Below are positions 38,810 to 52,084 of a stretch of 64,000 nucleotides of DNA, piece after piece; position 1 is the first letter of the stretch; each line of letters begins with the position of its first letter. The DNA comes from Dirofilaria immitis (Eukaryota > Nematoda > Chromadorea > Rhabditida > Onchocercidae): positions 3,782,501-3,846,500 of the forward strand of contig JAKNDB010000068.1 in the NCBI GenBank assembly GCA_024305405.1, given 5' to 3'. A model generated the notes under the pieces. The model made no database searches. It had not been told where the DNA came from and was given only the letters and a program-made list of their open reading frames with translations. The position numbers and the translations under genes are program-made.

Positions 38810-39661
38810 TGAGTTAATTTAATCTCGATCTACGAAGAATTATAATTAATGTTTAGTTCTTTTTATTTATTTTTTTTCTTAGTCATAATAAATCATCATT
38901 GTATTTTTAGGTGATACATAACGAGATTCCTGTTCTATCAAATACAAAAAAAAAAAAAATATTCGACGAACTTTTTCTTTCCTTTTTATTTTCAATAAAT
39001 TTTCAATCAAATGATTTTTAATTCTTCCAACACAATGATTTCTATTCAAATATAATCCAATTTTTTTTCTCACAAGTAATGAATTTTTTAGATAAATTTA
39101 TTAATTTTTAATTTCATTAGATTGGATGAATTTAATAATTGATAAATTTGATAATTTTTGACGATTAAAAAAGACCAAATAGATATGGAAGTGATAATAG
39201 AAGACATTTTATGCGATATTCATTTATTTCATTGATAAAAGAAATTAAGTAAATTAGTATAAAATAAATTTTCTCAAAAAAAAATAAAAGTAAAAATAGA
39301 AAATATAGCGAAAAAATTTTATGAAAAAAAAGCGCATTAAGTAACAAAAGACAACTGCGCAAAATTATTTCAAAATATATTTTTATTTTTTTATAACACA
39401 CACACATATAAAAAAAAGTTAATAATTTATAGCAATACAAAATGATTCGAAAAAAAATTAAATTTCAAATAAATTGAAAAAAAAAAAATGAAACGATAAA
39501 TGTTAATGTACAATAAAATTTCAAGGACCGTAATTAATTATACTTCTTTCTTTTACCAAAAAAAAAGAATAAAAAATAAATAAAAGAAAATAATTTTTAG
39601 CAATTTGTTGAAACTTTGAAAAAAATTTTCTTCAAAAAAAAAAAAAAAAAACAATGCTAAC

Positions 39662-39973
39662 CGTTGTTGGCTTCGGTAATGGATGTGATTTTACGGTTGT
39701 GGCCAAAAAAAGTATAAATACAAGAAAATATCGATATAAATGATTGTAGTAATGTTGCAAATAGTAATAGCAGCAGTAATAATTACGAAATGTCGTAAAA
39801 TTCCTTGGCCATAATAATACACTTTCGGGCCGATAAAATTTGAAACGTATGATGTGTGATACAGTGAAAATCCAACGATAATACAATGAGACGCATAGAG
39901 TGGTTTGATTATCGGCAGAGGACTGATAAATGATATGATCCATTTCCATTAGTACTTCAAGCATTAGTACCAC
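39662..39973 (-). CDS. Putative signal-peptide exon, possible 5' exon of the metalloproteinase
   Basis: An open frame ending in a hydrophobic stretch and likely signal-cleavage region (YRYFLVFILFLATTVKSHPL then PKPTT) closes at a GTTAGC donor-like site in phase 0. The first recognised metalloproteinase exon (35047) can be entered in phase 0, so they could be joined by a 4.6-kb intron. The region upstream of the hydrophobic stretch is Tyr/Cys-rich and not typical of a secreted protein start. This is a weak inference from phase and hydropathy only. Confidence 0.2.
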
Positions 39974-40683
39974 ACAGATCGATTGAATTTTTCGATGCGA
40001 TCAGTGAATGAATTTTTCTTTTTTTTTTTTTTGTCTTTTCTCGGCTTACTTTCCGAATTTCAGAATTTTCGAGAGTGATAATGATGGGTGAAGTGGGAAA
40101 TTTCAAAATTTTAATACAATTTTTTTTTTTTTAGTTTTATGCAAATTTTTTTTATTTGCTTCTTTGACTAAATACAAGAAGAGAGAAAGGGAGAGAGAGA
40201 GAGATTTCCTTATTTTCTTTGTTGTTCTCTTTTCTTCCACTGTTTTTTTTTATTCTTTACCAAATGGTAAAGGTTAAAAATGGCGATAGAAATGAAAGTA
40301 AGGATAATATGATAATATTGCTGCTATTCTCGAGAATGCTTTTTGGGATTAAAATAAACCGTAATGGCACTATTGATAGTGTGGCGGTAGTTTTAGAAAT
40401 GATACCCCGCATTTCGTGGTGCACGGAGCTCTCCTCCCGTTTCCAACACTCTCTATATGATGATGACAATTTGACAAAATTTTATCTTACAAACTAAACA
40501 AACTTCTTCCTCCTCCTTTTGCCCCCTCTCCCCTCTTGGCCCCACCCAAAAGCAAAACAATTTTTATTAAATTCTTATTTCTTTCAATCTAACAATCCGC
40601 TCTTCTCATTTTACTCCTCCTCCTTCTGCTCACCTTTTAACATCTCCGCCTCAATATCACCTTTAGAAGGTAGGAAGATAGGT

Positions 40684-40775
40684 AGGTTGAAAGGTTGGAA
40701 AGAATGAAGGAAGGAAGGAAAGAAGGAAGGAAAGAATGAAGGAAGGAAGGAAAGAAGGAAGGAAGGAAGGAATGG
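40684..40775. repeat. GGAA-type polypurine microsatellite
   Basis: An imperfect (GGAA)n tract with GAAA and GAAT variants, all purine on the plus strand. A pyrimidine-rich (TCC/CCCTCTCC) stretch lies nearby at about 40500-40660. Confidence 0.85.
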
Positions 40776-40974
40776 TTGATTAAATGTTTAAGATCAACCA
40801 CACCCTTTAAATCAAACTTTTTCTAACAAAAATTTTTCATTGCAATAATATATTTTTAACACTGATACCGTTAATCGAAATAATATCACTCTTGCCAAGT
40901 TATTGTTGAAATTTGCATAAAGCATCTGATTTATCATAATATTGCGATAAATTAAGTCAGTTGAATGAAGTTCG

Positions 40975-41420
40975 ATTACTGATTAATGAAAGTTCGATTA
41001 CTGATTAATGATAACGATGATCGCATAATATGAATAAATTAATGGATGAATTGATGAATGAATAAATGAATGAATAGGTGGATGAACAAATTAGATGATC
41101 GCTTTATCTGACAAATTCATTCCATACATTATCATCTATTAATTGCTTAACTATTGTTTACTTAGTTTATTCAATCAAATTATCATTATTGATTAATGAT
41201 AACGACGATCGAATGATATAAAAAAGAATGAGTTGATAAGTGAATTATTGATTTATTTGATACATTCATTCCATATCATCTATTGGAAGTTACATAAGTC
41301 TTATTCACTCAATCATTTCGATCAAATCACATCACTGATTAATGATAATGATGATCGGATGAAAATGATTATTGCTTTATCCGATAAGCAATTTCAAACA
41401 TTTCGTTATCGATTAAAATT
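40975..41420. repeat. Degenerate tandem repeat, unit about 150-190 bp
   Basis: The motif CTGATTAATGATAACGATGA followed by TCG recurs with small changes at about 40998, 41188 and 41335. The sequence between copies is also related (ACATTCATTCCATA...ATCATCTATT; ...TTATTCAATCA). This suggests roughly three diverged units of a minisatellite. No coding potential is seen. Confidence 0.65.
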
Positions 41421-42182
41421 TACATATAATTATTGTGATTCAAGAATTCTTATTTAATTTCTTCATATAACAAAAAAACTTTGATATATATAGTAATGAA
41501 AAAATTTGATATTACATCGGTCAATTCTTATCATTTATGAAATTTTTGAAAATCTAATACTATTTGGAAATAAAATTGTTTGAATATATATATGAATAAC
41601 ATATAATTTCTGAATGAATATATTTTATCACTGGTTACAAAATGCTTTAACAAATTTTTCAAATATAATAATGAAATATTAAATATTACATTATCTTGCT
41701 GTGATCTAAATGATATCAATTATATATCGGAAATTGAAAATTGCCCCAATATGATATTGTATATAATGTATCTGAACGTGTACTTATTAAAAGTAAAAAA
41801 TATCTATCTGGCATATTCAACAGAAATTAACCTTCAGAAGGATAGAAAAAATCTGCTGTCTATCATCCAATGGAAGGAATTATTATTTTTTTAGTGCTGA
41901 ATAATTATCAGCAGCTATTTGCGTATTATCATTACTATCATTAATATATTAATCATTAGCAATATATGATGTCGCTACGACATTTCTACGACGTCTAACG
42001 TAAATGTTTGCGGAATAGATTTGTACTAATAGATCAAACGAAAGAAAATATGCAAACGGATTTTTCGACGAATTCTTAAATGATGCGTAAAATTGTAACA
42101 TCAAATTTCAATAATGATAATGCAAAAATGGTTTATCATAAAAATTTATCTTAAATTTGAAAGAAAATAATGAACAGAATAG

Positions 42183-42249
42183 AAAGAGAGGGAAAGAGAG
42201 AGAGAAAGAGAAAGAGAGAAAGAGAGAGAGAAGAAGAGAGAGAGAGATA
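42183..42249. repeat. GA microsatellite
   Basis: Imperfect (GA)n with GAAA interruptions, polypurine on the plus strand. A shorter GA tract occurs at about 40180-40204. Confidence 0.85.
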
Positions 42250-43220
42250 TGAGAAATATTAGAAATAAAAGAACTGTAAAAATTTTTCTTTTCCGGTCAA
42301 ATACTTTTCAGGAATTTTGAAGAAGAGAAAATAAGGATAAGTAGGTTAAAGGATAAAAACTTTTTTCTCATTGTTTTTTTCCCAACTTTGTTATGTATCA
42401 TTTGCGTCCGATTAGAATCATGAATTTGAATTTGGAATGGAATTCAAAACTCTAAAAAAAAACATAAATCACATTGAGAAAGGAAAACTTGACATACTAT
42501 ACTAAATTTGTAACGTATCATTTTTTTAATTTCATATTTTATTTAAATTATATCAATCAATGTTTGAGGCAAATTTAATCGAATAATATTTATAATAATT
42601 TTGAAGAAATTTCAATTCATAAGGACAAATGTTTTATTTTATTTTTCTGGTAATTTTATAAAATGTATGAAAAGAATGAAATCTTAGATTCAATTTTAAA
42701 AATGTTTAAGCAATCAAAATATCAATTTGATAAATTCTATCTTTATCATAATGATATGATAATTTCAAGAAAATAAAAAAGTGAAAGGGTGGAAAAACGA
42801 ATATTCTAATAAAATTCTGATTTTTGCATCTTATTTTATCAGTTATCAAATCAATTCAACAATATCACTTAAAAATTGATATATGTAATAATATGCAAAA
42901 TTCATTGTTTACTTTTTTGTTCCCATAAATCTTTCGCTAATTTTTTTCTTTTACTTTTACTACTAATTCTATCAAAATTCTAATAATTCGGTATGATTGA
43001 GAAAAATGAAAGAAGAAATCTCGAGATAAAAATAAATATTTTGTATTCAATGGAATAAAAATCAAAAAGTTTCTATTAGATAATGCTCAATTTCAAGCAA
43101 ATCTCGACATCCGTAAATACTTATTGATTTGAATATTTTGTCCTTAAAGTATTTAATGCTAACCAATAAAGAATAATTGATAAAATAAATTTAAATTTTG
43201 AAATTTCGAAATTAGTACGG

Positions 43221-43292
43221 AGCAGCGTGGCGCAGTGGAAGCGTGCTGGGCCCATAACCCAGAGGTCGGTGGATCGAAACCACTCGCTGCTA
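43221..43292 (+). tRNA. Initiator tRNA-Met (anticodon CAT)
   Basis: 72 nt folding as a perfect cloverleaf: acceptor stem AGCAGCG (43221-43227) with CGCTGCT (43285-43291) and discriminator A at 43292. The anticodon stem CTGGG/CCCAG has the three consecutive G:C pairs typical of initiators, loop CCCATAA, anticodon CAT at 43253-43255. The T arm contains GGATCGAAACC, the initiator-type loop with A in place of TTC, which also serves as B box. It begins with A1 pairing T72, as in eukaryotic tRNAi-Met. No intron. A TTTT at 43319-43322 could terminate polymerase III. The gene stands alone in an AT-rich stretch. It starts translation in the cytosol. Confidence 0.97.
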
Positions 43293-46200
43293 GGTATTAG
43301 ACCATTGTTTGATCGAAATTTTGATTTAAATCATAGCTTTAGAATATCATCAGTTCCCAAGTGATTATTTGATATAAAAAAGATAGAACCAAAAATGGAG
43401 TGGATTAATTTATCTTTGAAATTCTCGAGAAAAAGATTTTGTAATTTAAAAATCTCTTTTGATATCAAATACTGTTCAGAGTAAATGCAAAAAAAAATTG
43501 TTAAAATAATTAAGGTTTAAAATTAATATTTCCATTTAATAATTAATTAATTCTGTTTGAAATTTGAAAGGATAGTTAATGCTATAAATCATCTGAACAA
43601 TCTAAATCACATATTCAAATTTTGAATTTTTTTTTTTTGATTTCAATAATATTTGAAAAAGAAAATTTTTTTAATTTGTTTTGATAGAGATGTAAAATCA
43701 TTTTTTCTTTTTCTTTTTTTTTTTTTTTTTTAACCAACACATTATCGATCTATTAATTTGAAAATATTTATTCGATTAATTTTAATGAAAGAAAAAAGAT
43801 ATGTAAAAGATAAGATGGTTTATCAAATAAAATGGTTTATCAAAAGAAGTGGAGAAATTCATTTTGATTTATCAATATAGTATAAAAATTATAGTTGTGA
43901 ATAAAAATTTAATTCTTCAAATTTATCATTTCAAATAAATTACGTAATCATTTATTTTATTCGTCAAATAGCTTCTCTTACATTTTTGCCTTATGTATAT
44001 TTTAAGATACAAAATGTTTTTCGTTAAAAATTTTTGCGTGTTCCAAACGGACGAATGAATGCGCGTAATTGTTATTAATCATTTTAGTGTAATATTTTTG
44101 TAAGGTGGGGTGGTTGATTGGTATGAGCAGGGACATTTTTCGATTTTAACCAATTAACATCATTTCATAAATTAACATCATTTCATAAATTTTGTTAAAA
44201 TTAGAAAAAAAAGAAAGCACGAGGTTTTAAAATACAAAAATGTATGGGCCTAAATTCTCGACAAAATTTTTTTCTCGATACTTGTTTTTATGTACTATAA
44301 AAATTGTTACTTTCAAATACCAATTTTTTTTTGTCAACAAATTAATTGTCGCACTTTAATTGATCTATTTCCAAAATTTCGCAATTAAATTATATTATGG
44401 CGAAAATTTTGAACTTTTTTAAAAAAGTGCATAAATGTTACTTTTACACTTTTTTTTGATAAATTATTAAAATAAAGGTGAGAAATGAAGGATGAAAGAA
44501 AAAATAACAAATTTATAAAATATGAAATGAAAATATTTTCGCGTGTTAAGCGCATAAAAAAATATAACACGTACGTACGTCAATGTTACGTAAAATAGTT
44601 GCAAAATATAATTGATAAATAGCCGTCAAATGTTATTTTAAATAATAATTTTTGAAATAAAATTTTTTAAAAAGATATATATATACACTGAACATTTTAT
44701 ACAATGCTTGTGTTGCGTGATTTTTTAAATAAGATCTCGAGAATTGAATGAAATAAATTGCAAGTCGTATCCGATATCCGATCATTTTTTGAGTTTTTTT
44801 TTGAGGTTTTTTCTTTTTCTTTTGTTTCGAAATACATTTAAAATTCATTGAAGCATTGCTCAATGCAATATTTTCAGTAGCAACTTAATGTTTCACGTTG
44901 ATCACAAATCGAGATTGATTAGATTGATCAATATATGTTAATGTTACTTAAAATGCTTTTGAAATATAATTAAGCTTTTAAAAATGAACATAAAAGAAAA
45001 AAATTTGAAATATGAAAATCAATGAATCACGCAGAAATATGGAATTAATGATTGAGCATTAAAAGTTCAAAACTACTGGTAACGTTTTAAGTTCAGTCAA
45101 ACTTTTATTAACCTTATCAATTTTCTAGAAATTTTATCAAAAATTTTTGGAATAAATTAATGTATTAATCTCACAATAAAAAAATGTCATACTGATTTAA
45201 ATGAAATTTTGATAATTGCAATAACTGCATAATTTCAACCGATAATAAAAAATAAACTACGATAAGGCCAACTGTAGTTCTCTTGTATTCTTTTATTTAT
45301 TAATTTTCAATTTGTGATAGGAATAATAATAGTGTTCTTCGAGAGTATTTTTTAGATAATTATGATGGTGATTAATTATATTATCGTAATGAAGCAAATT
45401 TGTACAACTTTTTAGCTTATTATTAAGTGCTCTAATTAATCCTCTAAATATCATAAGCAATTTATTATTATTTTTTTTTTAATGATACAGATGCAATAGA
45501 ATCTGAGCAAAATCAATAGCATGTAAGATGATTCAGATGAATTTTGAAATTATAAAAATATTCCTCTAAAAGAATCAAAAGTATTTGTTTTTACAAAACT
45601 GAGGAAGGATTGCTTTTCAATTTTTAATTCATTGTGCGATCATTTATTATAAATTTAACTTTCTTTTTTTTTTTAAAAATTTTCGTTTGTAATTTAATCG
45701 GAATAATTTGGAAAAAATGAAAACTGATGAAACGAATCAGAAATTTAATACATTCTAAAAAAGAAAACAGCCTATCGAATAAATATTACAATTAAATATT
45801 CAATACATTCCGGCTTTTTTTTAATCAGTTTTTTCATTTAAATATTAACTTCGCATAAATAATTAACAAAACATATAAATAATTGAATATAAACAATGAA
45901 AGCAAAAAAACAATCAACAAAATGTTGAAATATATGATCGAGATTGAAGCAAGTAATTAAGCATCGATAAATATAAATAATTATGCTTAATTTATGATAA
46001 TTATCGTAATTACTACCAACAGTATCAGACGAGAATCATAGATAATATTGATTGAATAATATTCAAATATTATTTTCATCTCAAGTGATTAGATTGATTA
46101 ATGACGATAAGAAAAAAATCTTCAATGATCAGTTTCTGATCTGAACTGGAAACGATCAAATAGACCGTAAAATTTCGGAAGAAAATTTCAAAGACAGCGA

Positions 46201-48560
46201 GATATTATGGGAGAAAAATAATAAAAGTGGAAAGTTTAAAGAAAAATCAAACAAGTAAGAAGTTTCAGGAAACAAAAAGTTAGAAAATTGAAAGATAAAG
46301 AGAAAAGGGAAAGTTTCCAGTGTGCTGGTTTCGATTGTATTCTGGATTCAGAAAGCATATGGTTGTATTCTGAATTCAGAAAAACACATATTTTGCTGCT
46401 TATTCGAATAGATTTGCATTTTAATAATTGATTGATTGCGGAGATAATATCAACCTAACCATCACTCAAATATTGTCAAAAAATTAGAATCAGTAACATC
46501 CGTGAGAAGCTTCTGCTTTTTTTGTATTCTTTAATAGACATAAGCAGAGATTATATGAAGGAATCACACAATCTTTAATTGACCTATGACCCATATTAAT
46601 TTTTTTATACCATAAAATTCTTAAAATCGAAATTCTTTAAAGAAGAAGAAAGATGAGCAGAAAGAAAAGAGAGAAATGAAGGAAAGTGGGGATGAAAAGG
46701 AAAAAAATAAAAAGAAAGAAGTTAGAAAAGATAAAGAAATATTATGGAAAGAAAAAAGTGCTCGGAAGGATTAAAAAATAAAAGGAAAAATCGAAGAGGA
46801 ATAGTGATAAGCAAGAGGAGAAGAAAAAGTTTATAAGTTCAACTTTTTAAGTTCAATCAATTAACCACTAGTTTCATGCTATGATTATTGTAAATAAGTT
46901 TCTTGAATTTGCATATGATACTAGAAATATCTACTTTTTGCTTAATCTTAAGGTTGTCTAATAAATCGAGATCATATCCATCATTTTGATCGGACATCTT
47001 TTTCTCGACTTCAAAATGTCATACGATACATATATTATCATTGCTGTTACTACTCATCTTCTCTAATGAGATAATAATATAGCGAAAGATATTTTTAAAG
47101 AAGGTTTTACCAATCATTAAAATCTCCTTATTAAATAATAATTAGTCATTGGCTACAACATAAGTGATACCAAATACATCAAGTTGATTATTTTTAAGAA
47201 CAATATGAAAATAAGGGGTATCAAAAAGATTTTAAGAAGGATGAGGAGAGGATAATTGTTTCAATTTTTAACCTGAAAATCTTTCAAACCTGAAAACATC
47301 ACTTAGAAATTCAAAACAATCAATAAACTTTACCCAGATAATCTATATTGAATGTGGTGCTTGCATCGGTTAATGTCTAATTTCATTTATTTTGTTTTAA
47401 TAAGAATGATCTTAACATAAATTGATCACTATCATATTTTTTACTAAATTCCTAACGTATTATCAAACTTCGAGAACTTCAAGAATTGTTATCTTTGAAT
47501 AGCTGATTTATTTTTTCACAAAATCACACTATCATTACAATTGCTAACTCTTAAAAATCTCTCACAATCAATAGCTAAAGATATATATAATGTCTCTCTA
47601 AAGGCTAATCATGCTGAAAATCGTCCCGGCGATCAATTTACACGATATTAGAATTATTGGAATTTACTACTTAACGAACAGACAATTTCAGACAAATAAA
47701 GTGAATGTAAAATATACCATTAACATATCAGCCAGTTAATCAATATCGACACAATATTGATTGAGAATTTTCATATCCTTTGTTCTAATTCACTGTGATT
47801 AAATTCTAAAAACAGCACTATCTATCGCCGACGCTTTCATTAAAAACATTAACTAAATATTATTTCTTCACTTATACAAAGCCGTATGATAATACAAGTT
47901 CATAATTCGAAAGATGAAATAGATCAGAAAGATTTCGCATTTAAAGTTATACTCATCAGGATCTAAATTGCCGTTATCCATATTGCCGGCAGTATATCAT
48001 ATCTCTTTTAAATCGCCTGATACTACATCTCAGATACGATTACACTTTTCAGTGCTCTTGTTATTTTCTGCCTAAGAATCGATGAAAATTGATTTTTTTT
48101 TCATAATAAGCCGCAGTAACAAAATATTTATACCCACAATATTTATGCAAACTTACTGGCAAGATTTCCCGATGTAAGTTTTGATAATGTTTCTGATGAA
48201 ATCAATACCCTCGTATATCAGAATATTATAGAAGGAATGAAAAAAAGAGCATATGAAATTATGCAGAGAGCAGAGTCAAATAAAAAAAACGAAAAATATG
48301 CAGAGTTAAACTCAAGCGGTTTTCTACATTAGGATGGACGTAGAAAACAATAATAATTTTTGTAAGTTATTAGAGCTTATTTTGCTGCCATTCTATAATG
48401 GCCGGTGAACATAAATTAATATGCACCCCACAAGGAATTATTTCTATGAATGAAAGACAAAATCCGAAATTCTGAATAGTAATTACTCTCTATTTTCTTT
48501 ATTTATAGCATAAAGCTTTACAGTTGAAAATTTACACAGATAATAAATGACCAAAGACTT
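43293..48560. other. AT-rich gene-poor stretch
   Basis: 5.3 kb without a convincing gene on either strand. Open frames at 44385-44863 (minus) are Lys/Phe-rich readings of AT sequence with no domain. A two-copy 19-bp tandem duplication (AATTAACATCATTTCATAA) lies near 44153-44190, and purine-rich AAAG/GAAA sequence at 46630-46830. Confidence 0.55.
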
Positions 48561-51500
48561 TTAGGAATTCAGTTTACTGATTCGTTCTTCCAGCCTGGCA
48601 ATATCGTTCCCAATTTTTTCTAAAGCGGCGTATGTCTGTTGCCGGAAATCAAATAACATCATGTCTTCCCTTTCCATCGTTTTGACTAATTGTGAACGAA
48701 TGCCTGTCAACTGACTTAGTTTTTTGCTGAACTGTTCCGCTAAAAATTCATTAAGTTTCATAATTATAATATTAACAATTTTTGCACTTGTCTGGTTTCA
48801 GCATTTCTTGATATTTTAACTTGATTTCTCATTTTTTTGATTCTCTAAGTCATTTTTTTATTAGTTAAACTAAACTTCCCACGTGCTTCCTTATGCCGTA
48901 CAAGTACCTAATAATCATGCTGTTGACAGGTTGACATTTATCAACCTGATTGTTTATTAGACAACGTTGGCATCAGTAACGAAAAAGGCCTGCGATAACT
49001 ATTTAATTTAATCAAATCCATAAATCTTCAAATGTCAATGAATGGACCAGTACGCTTGGTAAGTCAAGATAAGCATCTTCCGAGTTTGCTTAAACTTTTG
49101 GGATTTTACTTAAGCAATCAATGCTGTGATATTGTTCCAATGATATTTTTATTCCTGATTACAGTGGAGACTGGATTTCGTGGGAAAATTACCTATATAC
49201 ATAAAAATAAACAAAGAGTAACAGGAGAATAATAAAAACTTCCAAAAATTAATGAAAACTCTATACCCTGTTCATGAAGTTTCCTTAAATCATACATCCT
49301 TTTAACTGCAGAAGATAAGCCAATGCAAGCTACATCCCATCGAGTCATCATTTCATATAATTTATCAACCTTTTCCTCAAATTCCGAATCGCCTTTTTCC
49401 TTCTTTTTTTCATCTACCTGCAATTTACAACATATCATTATTTAAGCAAAAACAAAACAAACGAAATATGATTATTTCTTCCAAAGTAATCAATGTATTA
49501 ATTATTACTTGATTATAAAAATATAGCTTAACCTGTCAAAACTTCACTTTACACTTTATGTTATGCTTAAATAATGATATGTTGTAAATTGCAGGTAGAT
49601 GAGAAAAGAAGGAAAAAGGCGATTGCGTGTTATAAAAACAAAGAATGCCAACAAAAAATTAAAATTAATAAGTTTCATCTGAAGAAATATCTATGAGAAA
49701 CGCTATATCTTCAACAGTATAAAAAAAAAGAATACTTGTTGTAGCTTAGAAAGAAGCTGCGTGATGCGTGAATGAAGACCGTCAACATGAGCAGGATGTA
49801 GCAACTGTACACGCATACGTAAGTCTTCAACTGCTTCAGCAACTGGAATTTTGCAAACTTTCATGGATTCATCAGCACCAACGCCATCAATCATTTGTTC
49901 CAATCGGTTGATTCGATTTTCCAAAACTGCTAGACGGCCGTTTAAAATATTGTTTTCGGCAGAAAGGATTTTACCTTCTGCTTTATTATTTCTGCAAATT
50001 TCCCATAAAAAGTAACTCTTTTTAAATTATTCTTTTTTCCTATTTCATTGATTTTTTTGCACTTTCATAATTCAGCTATTTTATTAAACTCCATTCATAT
50101 ATGTAAAGAACACTAGACTGTGAATTCTATGAAATCATTCAAACATTTAAATCTTCTAATCAATTCGTCGCTTCTTTAGAAATATTCGAAGAATAACATG
50201 CAAGCTCTAGGTTTCCAAGCAATGGAATTGCATGATGAGTTGCAAAAATATAATTAATGAAGAATAATAGCAATTCTAATGACAATAAAGATAGGATGTT
50301 ACTGCAAAATCTCAATCTTTCTGAAAACAATAGCTTACCTTTTTTCACTTTGAACGGAAGCTGCAACATTATCCTTATCGATTTGCAAAGCTTTCAATGT
50401 ATCCAATATAGCAATCAAATCTTCTTCATGAACAACAGATGCATCAGGTTTCTCAGCTACTTTCTGAAAAAGCAAAAAAAAATTTTTTTAAATTCAATGA
50501 ACAAATCATGCACAATATTAATTTCGAAAAGCAATATCTTTTAACTATTTTAACGGTAAATGAATATTTTTAGCTAATACTACTATTAAAATAATTAAAA
50601 GAACTAATAGCTGCCAGAAAATATACATATAAAAGATCTCAAGCATCCACTGATTATTCAAAATATTGTGAAAATTTAATGTCAAAAAATGAAACAGTTA
50701 TCATGATAACCTGTGCTTGTAGCGCTTCTGCTAGATCGTTAACCTCACAATTTAAACGAACAAACTTCTGCTCTAGCGTTTCCGTTTCATCCGTATAAGG
50801 TCCAAGCACTTCAAGCACATAAGAACCGCCACCATATCCACGGCGTCTTCTGCGTACAATAGAATCCGAGAAATCTATACTGATAAACTTGATAAAATAT
50901 AGTTTTTCTTGTCGCAGTTCATATATTGGAAAAAGTGGACAAAACTGCTATTGATGAAATTATCGAATGATTAGCAAGAAATGATCGAAACGGTAATTCC
51001 TTAATTCCTAATTTTTATGGAGTTAATTGGAATTGGTAATTTAATGCCAAAAATCATGTTAAAAATAAAAAATATTAAGGATCTATCAAAATGCTCACCG
51101 ACATTTTCTGAACTCAACAAACGACCTCTGAATCTTTTCATAGCGTTATCAACATCGATATGTACACGCTCTACCTCTGAAGCATAATTAAGATTCAAAA
51201 GAAAGAAATTTCGAAAAATCTTTCAAATTTGGCAGTTTGAAAACATACTTCTGAATTCAGGAACTGAATTTGTGTGTAGAAGCAGACGTTAATTGAAAGT
51301 TTTATATACATATACAAAGCTAATGAAAAGAAAAAAAAGTGAGATCTCAATTAGTGTTCAAGTAACTATTATTCTTTCACTCTAGTTATTACAAGTTATT
51401 TTTGACAACAAATTCACTGAATCAGATAACTTACTATCTAATTAAACATAAAACCTTAAGATTGCTGTCAAAATTCTGGATGTGAATGGCAATAAAATAA

Positions 51501-51593
51501 ACCTTCCGATTCAATAATTTCATCTTCAATCATTTGTTGGTCATCTTCCGGTAAATCTTCCGTCTCGTAAACATCTTCCTTACGTAATGACAT
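48561..51593 (-). CDS. dnc-2: Dynamitin, dynactin subunit 2 (p50)
   Basis: Seven exons: 51593-51503, 51176-51099, 50874-50711, 50463-50339, 49991-49736, 49417-49267, 48739-48561. Every junction is in phase, giving 347 residues. The N-terminus carries the family motif EDVYETEDLPEDDQ, then VERVHIDVDNAMKRFRGR and DFSDSIVRRRRRGYGGGSY (human DFSDRIGKTKRTGYESGEY). The rest is coiled-coil: CEVNDLAEALQAQ, NRINRLEQMIDGVGADESMK, LRMRVQLLHPAHVDGLHSRI, KLYEMMTRWD and a C-terminal ALEKIGNDIARLEERISKL that parallels the human end (SIDERMKKL). Dynamitin forms the shoulder of dynactin and links the p150 arm to the Arp1 filament for dynein transport and spindle function. No frame break, in contrast to neighbouring genes. 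Intron 5 contains an inverted copy of the exon 6 boundary. Confidence 0.95.
49387..49624. repeat. Inverted repeat: dynamitin exon 6 junction copied into intron 5
   Basis: The minus-strand reading of 49447-49387 (end of intron 5, its TTGCAG acceptor, and the first codons of exon 6) is nearly identical to the plus-strand reading of 49564-49624. About 61 bp match apart from one A/G change and one base in an A-run. The arms are separated by about 116 bp, so the transcript could form a long hairpin that covers the exon 6 acceptor. Confidence 0.9.
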
Positions 51594-51944
51594 CTTTTCC
51601 AAATATTATCCACAAGATATTATCTTAAGAGTTAATTCAGATAAATTAGCACATTCTAAATATGACTACTTTCACCAAAAATTCTTACGATATCGTATTT
51701 CTTCATTTTAAGTTTTAAAAAACAACTCAAAAAGTGAACAACGGAAGTTATGGTGTCATGCACGAGTTATGCATCACGTTGAAAGAGGATAACAAAAGAT
51801 GCACTCTAAGAAATCAATAATCCCTAATATCATTCATCCAACTATCCCAGAACTAATAACCTCCGCCCCACACTCACAACACCAATTCTCCCGGTGAAAT
51901 TCCTTTTACACTTTGCATGATGTCATTATCGTCCGACCATGAAA

Positions 51945-52084
51945 CACAATGCATAACCCGGACAATGGCATTCTTTACGGCCCTTTGCGGGAGACGAACA
52001 GTTTGCATGACGCGCACAATGCATAACCCGGACAATGGCATTCTTTACGGCCCTTTGCGGGAGACGAACAGTTTGCATGACGCG
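51945..52084. repeat. Exact two-copy 70-bp tandem duplication
   Basis: The 70-bp unit at 51945-52014 is repeated base for base at 52015-52084. Each copy starts CACAATGCATAACCCGGACA and ends GTTTGCATGACGCG. A partial relative (CTTTGCATGATG) precedes the first copy near 51911. The lack of divergence suggests a recent duplication or an assembly artefact. Confidence 0.95.

Larger units (their letters stand above)
35048..39661. other. Long AT-rich stretch, upstream sequence or first intron of the metalloproteinase
   Basis: No secure gene. It holds many homopolymer runs, an ATC microsatellite (38766-38809) and a degenerate tandem array (37255-37535). A plus-strand open frame at 36395-36607 (LKVKNGTWLDKLGFSDRSRE) has somewhat protein-like composition but no recognisable domain and no splice support. 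If the putative signal exon at 39662-39973 is real, all of this would be intron. Confidence 0.4.
39974..43220. other. Repeat-rich non-coding sequence upstream of tRNA
   Basis: Apart from the listed microsatellites and the degenerate array there is no supported gene. Small open frames on both strands at 40219-40497 overlap each other antisense and look like chance readings. Confidence 0.5.

Noticed and set aside
40219..40497. Overlapping sense and antisense open frames
   Set aside because: Mutual antisense overlap and no domain similarity; likely chance.
44385..44863. Hydrophobic and Lys-rich minus-strand open frames
   Set aside because: Composition follows base composition; no conserved residues or splice context.
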